Below are positions 39,261 through 47,172 of a DNA stretch of 53,640 bases, in pieces. Made by a program: the position numbers and the translations under genes. Numbering within the stretch: the first letter of the stretch is position 1; each line of letters starts with the position of its first letter. Source of the DNA: JANNRR01 sp031401675 (GTDB taxonomy: Bacteria; Pseudomonadota; Alphaproteobacteria; Rhodobacterales; Rhodobacteraceae); the NCBI GenBank assembly GCA_031401675.1, contig JANNRR010000042.1:1-53640 (forward strand). Reading direction: 5' to 3'. The notes under the pieces were generated by a model. It saw only the letters and a program-made list of their open reading frames with translations. It ran no database searches and was not told the origin of the DNA.

Positions 39261-39384
39261 GAGCGAACGCCCGGCCTGTGGACAGATATCCATCCTCTTC
39301 GACCCGGCAACGGCGTGCAGCCCGAATCTGCGCGTCCCGGCGGGGGCTTGCCGTCCTTGCGCCAATTTCGGCCGGAAGCCGGTG

Positions 39385-41421
39385 ATGCGGGTCCGCTGGC
39401 TGTTCTCAGCCGCTGCGGTCCTCTGGCTTGCCGCCGCCACCCGCGACGGTCTGGCGGACTGGATCGGCACCACCGATCTGCCGCCGCTGGTTGCCGAGAC
39501 CTCGGTCGAGATTCTGGCGCGCGACGGCAGCCTGCTGCGGGCCTTTCCCGTCACCGGCGACCGCTGGCGGCTGGCAGTCAGCCCGGATGCGGTGGACCGC
39601 GACTACATCGCCATGCTGGTCGCCTATGAGGACAAGCGGTTCTATCGCCATGCCGGGGTCGATCCGCTGGCCCTGCTGCGCGCGGCGGTTCAGGCCGGAT
39701 TGAATGGTGGTGTGGTTTCAGGGGGGTCGACGCTGACCATGCAGGTTGCCCGGCTGCTGGAAAACAGCGGCATCGGGCGCTGGCGGGGCAAGCTGCGGCA
39801 GATCCGCGTGGCACTGGCATTGGAACAGCGGCTGACCAAGAATCAGATTCTGGGGCTCTACCTGCTGCACGCCCCGTTCGGCGGCAATATCGAGGGCGTT
39901 CGCGCTGCCAGCCTTGCCTATTTCGGCAAGGAACCGGGCCGCCTGACCCCGGCCCAGTCCGCCTTGCTGGTGGCGCTGCCGCAGTCGCCCGAAACCCGCC
40001 GCCCCGACCGTTACCCCGAGGCTGCGCGCCTGGCTCGGCAACGGGTGCTGACCCGGCTGGCCGGTGATCATCTGCTGGATGCCGACCGGGTCAGCGCTGC
40101 CCTGACCGAACCGGTGCCGACCGTCCGCCGCGCTGTTCCCGCCCTGGCCCCGCATCTGGCCGAACGGGTGCGGCGCGACAACCCGCTGGCCGGGCAATAC
40201 CGGCTGACCATCGACGCCACCCTGCAGACCCAACTGGAAAAGCTGGCGCGGGATGCGGTGGCGGCGCGGGGCGACCGCCTGTCGGTGGCGCTCTTGGTGG
40301 CCGATCACCGCACCGGCGAAATTCTGGCGTCGGTTGGCTCGGCGGCCTATGCCGAGGATCAGCGGCAGGGCTTTGTCGACATGACCCGGGCCCTGCGTTC
40401 GCCCGGATCGACGCTGAAACCGCTGGTCTACGGGCTGGCCTTCGACGAAGGTCTGGCCCACCCCGAGACCCTGATCGATGACGCGCCGGTGGCGTTCGGC
40501 AGCTATCGGCCGCAGAACTTCGACAAGACCTTTCACGGCACCTTGCGGTTGCGGCAGGCGCTGCAGTTGTCGCTGAACATTCCGGTTGTGATGCTGCTGG
40601 ATGGGCTTGGTCCAGCCAAACTGATCGGCGCGATCGAGCGGGCCGGGGTTACCCCGGTGATACAGGGTGGCCAGCCCGGGCTGGCGGTCGGGCTTGGCGG
40701 CGTCGGCATCAGCCTTCAGGATCTGGTGCAGATCTATGCCGGGCTGGCGCAGCGCGGGCGTTCCGTGATCCTGACGGTGACGGCGGCAGGCCCGGTGAGC
40801 GAGCAGCGCATGATGACGGCGGTGGCGGCGTGGCAGGTCGGCGACATTCTGCAGGGCATGGCCCCGCCACCCGGCGCCCCGGCGAACCGGCTGGCCTACA
40901 AGACCGGCACCTCTTACGGCCACCGCGACGCCTGGGCAGTTGGCTTTGACGGCGGCCACGTCATCGGTGTCTGGATGGGACGTGCCGACGGCACGCCGGT
41001 GCCGGGGGCGTTTGGCGGCGACCTGCCGGCGCCGATCCTGTTCGAAGCCTTTGCCCGGCTGAAACCGGCACTGGAACCGCTGGGCCCGCCGCCACGCGCC
41101 GCGCTGATCGTCTCGAACGCGCAGTTGCCGCGGCCACTGCAGCGGTTCCGGCCCCGTGACGCGGTGTTTGCCGGCGATCCGGATGCGCCGGTGCTGACCT
41201 TTCCGCCCGACGGAGCCGAGGTCGAGGCGCTGGGGGGCGTGCTGGTGGCCAAGGTCCGCGCCGGGATGCCGCCGTTCACCTGGCTGGCCGACGGTGTTCC
41301 GGTGGCGCTGGCAAGCCGAGAGCGGGAACTGCTGCTGACCCTGCCGGGCCCGGGATTCGTGACCCTGTCGGTGATCGATGCCAAAGGCCGCTCGGCCCGG
41401 GCCAGCATCACGCTACACTAG
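39385..41421 (+). CDS. pbpC: Penicillin-binding protein 1C (bifunctional)
   Basis: A 678-residue class A PBP. The N-terminal membrane anchor is followed by a GT51 transglycosylase (AYEDKRFYRHAGVDPLALLR, GGSTLTMQVARL). The transpeptidase has SPGSTLKPLVY (SxxK), SLN and KTGTSYG, and a C-terminal PBP1C-specific domain ends the protein. A GTG one codon upstream (39382) is an alternative start. It lies 124 bp after the alpha-2-macroglobulin gene. The known pbpC/A2M partnership suggests wall repair together with trapping of intruding proteases. Confidence 0.95.
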   Translation: MRVRWLFSAAAVLWLAAATRDGLADWIGTTDLPPLVAETSVEILARDGSLLRAFPVTGDRWRLAVSPDAVDRDYIAMLVAYEDKRFYRHAGVDPLALLRAAVQAGLNGGVVSGGSTLTMQVARLLENSGIGRWRGKLRQIRVALALEQRLTKNQILGLYLLHAPFGGNIEGVRAASLAYFGKEPGRLTPAQSALLVALPQSPETRRPDRYPEAARLARQRVLTRLAGDHLLDADRVSAALTEPVPTVRRAVPALAPHLAERVRRDNPLAGQYRLTIDATLQTQLEKLARDAVAARGDRLSVALLVADHRTGEILASVGSAAYAEDQRQGFVDMTRALRSPGSTLKPLVYGLAFDEGLAHPETLIDDAPVAFGSYRPQNFDKTFHGTLRLRQALQLSLNIPVVMLLDGLGPAKLIGAIERAGVTPVIQGGQPGLAVGLGGVGISLQDLVQIYAGLAQRGRSVILTVTAAGPVSEQRMMTAVAAWQVGDILQGMAPPPGAPANRLAYKTGTSYGHRDAWAVGFDGGHVIGVWMGRADGTPVPGAFGGDLPAPILFEAFARLKPALEPLGPPPRAALIVSNAQLPRPLQRFRPRDAVFAGDPDAPVLTFPPDGAEVEALGGVLVAKVRAGMPPFTWLADGVPVALASRERELLLTLPGPGFVTLSVIDAKGRSARASITLH

Positions 41422-41466
41422 TCCGGCACGGTGTTCCGGACCGTACGGATTGGCAGTGTCCGGATC

Positions 41467-41495
41467 TGGACAACCTCTCAAGTCATTGATAATAC
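41467..41495 (+). promoter_or_regulatory. Possible sigma-70-type promoter in the gene-free stretch
   Basis: TGGACA (41467-41472), a 17-bp spacer and TAATAC (41490-41495), followed by an AT-rich start region, match the vegetative consensus at 5/6 and 4/6. No ORF follows, so a non-coding transcript towards the palindrome at 41805 is the only evident product. Confidence 0.35.
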
Positions 41496-41804
41496 ATACT
41501 TCCATGAATTTTCGCAATTGATTCTTAACCAACTCAAGCGCTGTCAGTCACTTCCGGGGCGGGCTCTTTTTCGAGCGGTGCGACTATGCCTCGGTCTCTG
41601 CCGGGACGGGTCGGTCAGACCCGGTCGCGCCTTTCGGCTGATAGCGTTTGGCGGAAACGCGATGCCGCACTTGGGTTTTGTGCAGCCGGTCGGCATTGAA
41701 GACCGGAGCCGATCAGACGACCGTCCAGTGGACGGGCGTCCGGCCCGTTGCCCAGAGGCGCAAGCCGTCGGGCAAGGGAGGTTGGGCCGGGTGCAGTGTT
41801 CGGG

Positions 41805-41878
41805 AAATCGTGGCGCGCCTGGCTGGGCGGGCGCGCACTATAGCGCCTGCCGAGCGGCAGGCAGGCGCGCCACGATTT
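41805..41878. repeat. Large palindrome (about 30-bp stem)
   Basis: The arms 41805-41825 and 41858-41878 are inverted repeats of 21 bp with one mismatch; the outer 17 bp are perfect. Inside, 41826-41834 pairs with 41843-41851 (one G-T), leaving an 8-base loop and a 6-base bulge. No T-tract typical of a terminator follows on either strand, although it stands between convergent genes. It may be a palindromic repeat unit or MITE-like element. Confidence 0.8.
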
Positions 41879-42020
41879 GTTGAAATCAAATCGGGCAAAA
41901 AAACAGGAAACGGACCGGCTTCCAAGCCAACAGTATCCAGCTTCAAACGGATCAAATCCTTGCGGGCGATGCGATCAAGCGTCATCAACCCCGTCGCTGG
42001 CGTGCCCGCCCACATCAGCC

Positions 42021-43205
42021 TTACAGCCGCTCGATCGCCAGCGCGATGCCTTGGCCGCCGCCGATGCACATGGTGATCAGGGCCAGCCTTGCTCCGGTCC
42101 GTTCCAGTTCATGCAAGGCCTTCAGGGTCAGGATAACCCCCGTCGCCCCGACCGGATGGCCCAACGCGATGGCCCCGCCATTCGGATTGACCCGCGCGGG
42201 ATCAATCCCCAGCCCGGCAGTCACGGCCAGCGCCTGCGCCGCAAAAGCCTCGTTCGACTCGATCACGTCGAAGTCGGCGACGCGCAACCCGGTGCGGGCC
42301 AACAGGGCCTGCACCGCTGGCACCGGCCCGATTCCCATCACCTCTGGCCGCACCCCGGCATGGGCGTAACCCAGAACCCGCGCCCGGGCCCGCAGCCCGG
42401 TCCGCGCCGCCGCAGTTTCCGTGGCCAGTACCAGTGCCGCCGCACCGTCATTGATGCCCGAAGCATTGCCGGCCGTCACCGTCCCGTCTTTCTGAAAGGC
42501 GGGCCGCAGCCCGGCCAGCGCCGCCGCATCGGTCAGTCTTGGATGTTCGTCCACCGCGAACCGGACCAAGCCCTTGCGGGTCTGCACTTCAACCGGCACG
42601 ATCTGATCGACGAACCGCCCCTCGGCTATCGCCCGCGCGGCGCGGGTCTGACTGGCCAGCGCGAAATCATCCTGCGCCGCCCGTGAAACTCCGTGCTCGC
42701 GCGCCACATTTTCGGCCGTCACCCCCATGTGACCGGTGCCGAACGGGCAGTTCAGCGCCCCCAGCATCATGTCCTGCGCGCCTGCGTCCCCCATCTTCTG
42801 CCCCCAGCGGGCAGCGGGCAGGATGTAGGGCGAGCGGCTCATGCATTCGGCCCCGCCAGCCACCGCGAAATCGGCATCCCCCAGTTGCAACGCCTGCACC
42901 ACCGACACGATCGCCTGCGCCCCGGACCCGCACAGTCGGTTTACATTCATCGCCGGAACCGTGTCGGGGATGCCGGCCTCGATCGCCGCGACCCGGGCCA
43001 GATACATGTCGCGCGGTTCGGTGTTGATGACATGGCCGAACACCACATGCCCGATCTGGCCACCGGTCACACCCGACCGCTCCAGTGCCGCCCGTATCAC
43101 GATGGTGCCAAGCGCGATCGGTGCGACGGCGGCCAGGCTGCCGCCAAAGCTGCCGATGGCGGTACGCGCGCCGGCCAGAATGACGATGTCAGGTTGGCTT
43201 TGCAT
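42021..43205 (-). CDS. Thiolase (acetyl-CoA C-acyltransferase family)
   Basis: A 394-residue thiolase. The acylated nucleophile Cys92 lies in NRLCGSGAQAI, with NEAFAAQ, GGAIALGHPVGATG and the second cysteine in CIGGGQG. All four catalytic blocks are intact. Length fits acetoacetyl-CoA or beta-ketoacyl-CoA thiolases (PhaA/BktB/PcaF-like); sequence alone does not decide between synthesis and degradation. The ATG at 43205 has GGAGG upstream. It is monocistronic, with a palindromic operator-like site 68 bp before the start. Confidence 0.92.
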   Translation of the reverse strand: MQSQPDIVILAGARTAIGSFGGSLAAVAPIALGTIVIRAALERSGVTGGQIGHVVFGHVINTEPRDMYLARVAAIEAGIPDTVPAMNVNRLCGSGAQAIVSVVQALQLGDADFAVAGGAECMSRSPYILPAARWGQKMGDAGAQDMMLGALNCPFGTGHMGVTAENVAREHGVSRAAQDDFALASQTRAARAIAEGRFVDQIVPVEVQTRKGLVRFAVDEHPRLTDAAALAGLRPAFQKDGTVTAGNASGINDGAAALVLATETAAARTGLRARARVLGYAHAGVRPEVMGIGPVPAVQALLARTGLRVADFDVIESNEAFAAQALAVTAGLGIDPARVNPNGGAIALGHPVGATGVILTLKALHELERTGARLALITMCIGGGQGIALAIERL

Positions 43206-43627
43206 CCGTTCCTCCGGCTTTGGTCCGGCGTGCGGGCGACCGCGTGCCCCAGTGCCCCTCTGCCGCCGCCAGCTTGCGCAATCCAGCCCGATTGCGCAAG
43301 CCTGCCGCCGCCAGCCTGATCCGAGACTGCGGGCATGGCTGCGATTGATGGTGCACGGCGCATTGGTCCTGACGCGGCCCGCATCGGTGATCCGGCCGGA
43401 AAGTGGCTTCAATGATCGGAACAGCAATCTGCGGGCCGCCGGTCGCATCGGCTTTGCGGCCATCGGTGTTTTGCGGGCCCCCCTTGTCTGATGATCCCGA
43501 TCCGAATGCGCGAAACCGCCCGGTTGCAGACGGATACAGGGCTGCCGCTCAAGCCGCGTCTGGTGCGGGCTGGCCGGCGGCAAGCTTGGGTGTAATCTGG
43601 TGCCAGCAACCCGGAAAGGACGCCGCC
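43206..43627. other. 422-bp intergenic stretch between divergent genes
   Basis: No gene recognised between the thiolase and the DUF1428 gene. The only clear structures are an 11-bp inverted repeat at 43273-43300 and a 13-bp direct repeat flanking it (43261-43273 and 43303-43315, TGCCGCCGCCAGC). The rest is GC-rich without good ribosome-binding sites. Confidence 0.5.
43273..43300. promoter_or_regulatory. Operator-like inverted repeat upstream of thiolase
   Basis: CTTGCGCAATC and GATTGCGCAAG are perfect 11-bp arms separated by six bases. The site stands 68-95 bp upstream of the thiolase ATG. Size and position fit a dimeric repressor site, such as a TetR- or MarR-type regulator of acyl-CoA genes; the regulator is not in the window. 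Confidence 0.45.
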
Positions 43628-43981
43628 ATGCCCTATGTCGAATGTTACATCTTGCCCGTCATCGCCGCCCGGATGGCAGAGTATGAGGACATCGCGCGGA
43701 AATCTGCCGCGCTCTGGCTGGAGCATGGCGCGCTGACCGTGATCGAGGCGGTGGCCGACCATGCGCCGGTGGGCGAGCTGACGTCGTTCCCAAGGTCGGT
43801 GATACTGGCGGAGGGTGAAGTGGTGGTGCTGAGCTATCTGACCTTTCGTGACCGGGCGCACCGCGATGCCGTGATCAATCGGGCGACCGAGGATCAGCGG
43901 ATGACCGACATGATGCAGGCGGCCCCGGTGGACGGAAAGCGGATGATCTGGGGCGGGTTCAGCACGTTCGTGAACGAGTGA
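43628..43981 (+). CDS. DUF1428 family protein (YbaA-like)
   Basis: A 117-residue protein whose whole length matches the family. Features are PYVECYILPVIAARMAEYED, SAALWLEHGAL, TSFPRSVILAEGEVVVLSY and the terminal DGKRMIWGGFSTFV. The fold is a ferredoxin-like alpha/beta dimer; no function is established. GGAAAGGA precedes the ATG. It lies 28 bp before the DinB gene, so the two may be cotranscribed. Confidence 0.9.
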   Translation: MPYVECYILPVIAARMAEYEDIARKSAALWLEHGALTVIEAVADHAPVGELTSFPRSVILAEGEVVVLSYLTFRDRAHRDAVINRATEDQRMTDMMQAAPVDGKRMIWGGFSTFVNE

Positions 43982-44009
43982 TCGGTTTCGGTCCGGCAAT
44001 TTGTGCCGC

Positions 44010-44531
44010 ATGACGTCGCACCTGACGCAACTGGCACGGAACAATGCTTGGGCTAACGACCGGCTGCTGGCGGCTTGTGTGCGTTTGACACCCGTCGAGT
44101 ATGCGGCGCACCGCACCAGCTTCTTCCCCTCGATCCGCTCGACGCTGAACCATATCCATGCCGTTGACCGTTACTACATCGATGCGCTGACCCGGGGCGG
44201 GCTGGGGGCGCATGCGTTCTATGATGCTCCGGATTTCACTACCGCCGAGGCGCTTCGCCCGGCACAGGCGTTGCTGGACCAGCGCTTGATCGGCTTTTGC
44301 CGGAGCCTGCTGCCCGGCACCGAAACGGGCGACGTCATCACCGATCGTGGCGCCAAGGGGCGGGTCAGCGAACGCATCGACCTGGTGCTGCTGCATCTTT
44401 TCCAACATCAGATTCACCATCGCGGCCAGGCTCATGCCATGCTGGCCGGCACCTCGGTGCCGCCGCCGCAACTGGACGAGTACTTTCTGGCGTTTGACGG
44501 CAATCTGTCCGGCCAGGGTGACGGCTCCTAG
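44010..44531 (+). CDS. DinB-family four-helix metalloprotein
   Basis: A 173-residue DinB/YfiT-type protein. The N-terminal helix is LTQLARNNAWANDRLLAAC, the metal-binding histidine lies in STLNHIHAVDRYY, and the HLFQHQIHHRGQAHAML block carries the other two. The family includes bacillithiol- or glutathione-dependent transferases and damage-induced proteins, so the activity is open. The ATG at 44010 fits better than an upstream TTG. Confidence 0.88.
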   Translation: MTSHLTQLARNNAWANDRLLAACVRLTPVEYAAHRTSFFPSIRSTLNHIHAVDRYYIDALTRGGLGAHAFYDAPDFTTAEALRPAQALLDQRLIGFCRSLLPGTETGDVITDRGAKGRVSERIDLVLLHLFQHQIHHRGQAHAMLAGTSVPPPQLDEYFLAFDGNLSGQGDGS

Positions 44532-44571
44532 CAGTCACCAGGTTTACAACCGGACATTCATATACGCCCGG

Positions 44572-45306
44572 TTACGGCAGCAGCGCGGTCCGTCCGTTCG
44601 GCCCCAACAGCCAGCTGTCGCGCCCTTCGATCACCACGGTACTCAGCGGCCCGCCGTACGCTGCCCCGGAATCCAGGTTCAGGCGGTTGCCGTGGTGCGT
44701 GGCCTGATCCAGCGCGGTATGGCCATGCACCACCAGCACGCCGTGATCGCGCGCATCTTCCAGGAACGGCGCGCGAATCCAGACCAGATCGTCCTCGGTC
44801 TGATGGCGCAGGTCGACGCCGGGCCGGATGCCGGCATGAACGAACAACACTTCGCCGCGCAGATACCAGGTCGGGCGGGTTTCCAGAAACCGCCGGTGTG
44901 CCGCCGGAACTGCCGCCACCGCCTCGGCATGAACCGGGGCCAGGGGCCGGTCCGCCGGATGCCGCACCCCGTAAGAGGCCAGCGTGGCCGCGCCGCCCAG
45001 TCGCGGATGCAGCCAGGACAACTCGTGCCACAGCTTCGGGTCATGATAGGTGACGTCGTTCAGGAAGCCGCTGAACATCCGGTCATGATTGCCCTTGATC
45101 ACCACCCAGGGCTGGCCGGCCGCGATCCCGGTCAGCAGATACGCGACGACCCCCGCACAATCGGGCCCCCGGTCCACCAGATCACCGACATGCACGACCG
45201 GGGCCTCGGCATCGCCCGTCAGGACACGGTCGGCCGCAATCAGATCATGGGCGGCCTGCAGCAGCGTCAGGTGGCCGTGAATGTCGCCGATGGCATAGCT
45301 GCGCAC
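44572..45306 (-). CDS. Calcineurin-like metallophosphatase (PPP type)
   Basis: A 244-residue enzyme with all the metal motifs: GDIHGH near the N-terminus, HVGDLVDRGPD and IKGNHDRMF. Downstream histidines in VVHGHTALDQ are also present. It resembles bacterial serine/threonine phosphatases and ApaH-like symmetrical Ap4A hydrolases; which one cannot be decided. Soluble, no signal peptide. Separate from its neighbours. Confidence 0.9.
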   Translation of the reverse strand: MRSYAIGDIHGHLTLLQAAHDLIAADRVLTGDAEAPVVHVGDLVDRGPDCAGVVAYLLTGIAAGQPWVVIKGNHDRMFSGFLNDVTYHDPKLWHELSWLHPRLGGAATLASYGVRHPADRPLAPVHAEAVAAVPAAHRRFLETRPTWYLRGEVLFVHAGIRPGVDLRHQTEDDLVWIRAPFLEDARDHGVLVVHGHTALDQATHHGNRLNLDSGAAYGGPLSTVVIEGRDSWLLGPNGRTALLP

Positions 45307-45406
45307 AGAAGCCCCCAGTCTCGCAGGTCAGGTTCCCAGCATGCGCCGCGCAGGCGGTAGCGGCGAAAGCCGGCGGGCAGCGCATTGCGGTGCCTGCCAG
45401 CGCCAG

Positions 45407-46087
45407 TCAATGTGCCGCGGCTTCGGGCATGGCGCAGAACCCATTGCCGGGCGAAAATTCGCAGCCGCCATGATACATCATGTTCAGCGCAACATAGAGG
45501 ATGATGGCCAGACCCACATAGGCGATCCAGCGATGCTTCTCCAGCAGGCGGGCAATGAAGCTGGCCGCCAGCCCCATCAGCGCAATCGACAGGATCAGCC
45601 CGATGATCAGCACCGTCGGATGATCGCGTGCCGCCCCGGCCACCGCCAGAACATTGTCCAGCGACATCGACACATCAGCAATCACGATCTGCCATGTGGC
45701 CTGCCGCAGCGTCTTGCGCGGCGCGCCCGCCGCCACGGTACCGTCGGCATTCAGATCCAGCCCGCTGAGCGATTCCGTCGCAATCTGCTGATCCTGCCCA
45801 TGCCCGGCACGCAGTTCGCGCCACATCTTCCAGCACACCCACAGCAACAGGATGCCGCCGGCAAGCAACAGCCCGGTTATCGCCAGCAACTGCGTGGTCA
45901 TCAGCGCGAACACCACCCGCAGGACCGTGGCCGCCAGAATGCCGATCAGGATCGCCTTTGTTCGCTGATCCTTCGGCAGTCCGGCGGCAGCCAACCCGAT
46001 CACCACAGCATTGTCGCCAGCCAGAACCAGATCGATCCCGATCACCTGAAGCAGTGCGGCAAAACCCGCTGCGGTAAAGATTTCCAT
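45407..46087 (-). CDS. TerC/YjbE-type integral membrane protein
   Basis: A 226-residue protein with about six helices and the two TerC acidic signatures VIGIDLVLAGDNAVVIGLAA and VIADVSMSLDNVLAVAG. The charged loop in the middle is long (about 30 residues). The family exports Mn2+ or supports metal homeostasis and secreted-protein metalation. No yybP-ykoY manganese riboswitch was found in the 126 bp upstream. Confidence 0.9.
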   Translation of the reverse strand: MEIFTAAGFAALLQVIGIDLVLAGDNAVVIGLAAAGLPKDQRTKAILIGILAATVLRVVFALMTTQLLAITGLLLAGGILLLWVCWKMWRELRAGHGQDQQIATESLSGLDLNADGTVAAGAPRKTLRQATWQIVIADVSMSLDNVLAVAGAARDHPTVLIIGLILSIALMGLAASFIARLLEKHRWIAYVGLAIILYVALNMMYHGGCEFSPGNGFCAMPEAAAH

Positions 46088-46214
46088 CTATGCGTCCTGT
46101 ATCCATGCACCGGGTCCGAGGCTGCACTTATTCGGGGTACTGCGCCGATTCAACTGCAAACTCGTCAACAACTCGGCACTGGGGCTCGGTGCCTTCATCC
46201 CGGCGCGGGCAATC

Positions 46215-47009
46215 CTAGGCCGACCCCTGATCCAGTTCGTGGTAACCCGCTGTCACTACTGCCGCGTCCCATTCCGCAACGATGTCGAAATCCACATCGG
46301 CGCGCGGCACCACGCCGTGCAGGACCAACGCCGCGCGCTGGTCCGGGTGCATCCCGGCCAGCGCCGCAGTCAGCGCGTCAAACAGGGCGTCGGCAGGTCC
46401 GTCCAGCGCGGTGATCAACGGCAGACCGGGGGTTGGCGGTGTGCTGGCAATCACTGTCAGCCCGCCCGCTTCCGGCAGATGCCGCAGCGCCAGCTCCCAG
46501 GTCACGGCATCGACTGCCGCAACATCGGCCCGGTCATCTGCCACCGCCCGGATCGACCCGGCATGGCTGCCGGTTGCAAGTGCCGCACCGAAAAACCGGC
46601 CCCCGACGGTCATCGGCAGGATCACATGCCGCAACGCCCCGGCCCCTGACTGCGAGTCAGCCGAGTTGTAGGCCACCCGGCGCCCGCGAAATGACGACAG
46701 CGGCCCGGCATCGCCGCGCCGCGCCACGACCCGGCTGCAATACATCCCCGCTGCCAGGCCGGGCAGACCATGGTCCATCGCGCCGACCAGCCGCACTTTG
46801 CCGCGAAGCCTGCGCACATAGGGCATGCCGCAGGTCTGCGACAGCAAGAGATCGGGCCGCAGCCAGGACTGGTACAGCATGCCGCCCCGGTCCAATGCAG
46901 GCGGCGCGGCGATCCCGACCGACCGCAGCCCCTGCGCCGCCCGGTCCCACAACTCATCCGTCGTGGCCCGCAACGCCGGCCAGTCGTACATCGGCAAGGA
47001 GGCGTACAT
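46215..47009 (-). CDS. Orphan PhnD-like phosphate/phosphonate-binding protein
   Basis: A 264-residue substrate-binding-fold protein. It begins MYASLPMYDWPAL, with SQTCGMPYVRRL and GRRVAYNSADSQSGAGALR, typical of cytosolic PhnD relatives. There is no signal peptide, and no ABC permease or ATPase nearby, so transport is unlikely. The predicted start overlaps the start codon of a small ORF on the other strand (47008). The function of such orphans is not known. Confidence 0.75.
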   Translation of the reverse strand: MYASLPMYDWPALRATTDELWDRAAQGLRSVGIAAPPALDRGGMLYQSWLRPDLLLSQTCGMPYVRRLRGKVRLVGAMDHGLPGLAAGMYCSRVVARRGDAGPLSSFRGRRVAYNSADSQSGAGALRHVILPMTVGGRFFGAALATGSHAGSIRAVADDRADVAAVDAVTWELALRHLPEAGGLTVIASTPPTPGLPLITALDGPADALFDALTAALAGMHPDQRAALVLHGVVPRADVDFDIVAEWDAAVVTAGYHELDQGSA

Positions 47010-47103
47010 GCCACAGCCTTTCTGGAAAGGCGCATCCCGTCAGGACGTCGCCCCCTTCATGTCCCGGCATGGCGGCCAATTCAACCTGTCGAACAACAAA
47101 TAA
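47008..47103 (+). CDS. Candidate 31-residue small protein
   Basis: An ATG at 47008 preceded by AAGGAGG at five-base spacing opens a 31-codon frame (MPQPFWKGASRQDVAPFMSR then HGGQFNLSNNK). The ribosome-binding site lies inside the first codons of the divergent PhnD-like gene, and the two start codons overlap by two bases. No known family is recognised. It lies 69 bp upstream of motB and could be cotranscribed or be a leader ORF. Confidence 0.4.
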   Translation: MPQPFWKGASRQDVAPFMSRHGGQFNLSNNK

Positions 47104-47112
47104 TTCGAGGGG

Positions 47113-47127
47113 TTAAGCCGGACTTTA
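47113..47127 (+). promoter_or_regulatory. CtrA-box-like site upstream of motB
   Basis: TTAA, seven bases, TTTA(C) matches the CtrA consensus TTAA-N7-TTAA with one mismatch. It lies 45 bp before the motB ATG. CtrA is the usual activator of flagellar genes in Rhodobacterales. Confidence 0.45.
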
Positions 47128-47172
47128 CCCAGATGACCTACTTCGGGGACGCGACAACAGACAGGTGGGGCG

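Larger units (their letters stand above)
41422..42020. other. 599-bp intergenic stretch between convergent genes
   Basis: No convincing gene is found; the frames crossing it lack family features and start sites. It holds an AT-rich patch (41480-41540), unlike the surrounding GC-rich DNA, with a possible promoter at 41467. Several short hairpins lie at 41560-41760, and a large palindrome sits at 41805-41878. It could encode a small RNA or be a remnant of a mobile or lost gene. Confidence 0.5.

Noticed and set aside
41431..41883. 150-codon open frame in the gene-free stretch
   Set aside because: No good ribosome-binding site, codon use unlike its neighbours, and it crosses the palindrome.
46088..46214. 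Manganese (yybP-ykoY) riboswitch before terC
   Set aside because: The conserved loop motifs and multi-helix layout of this riboswitch were not found.
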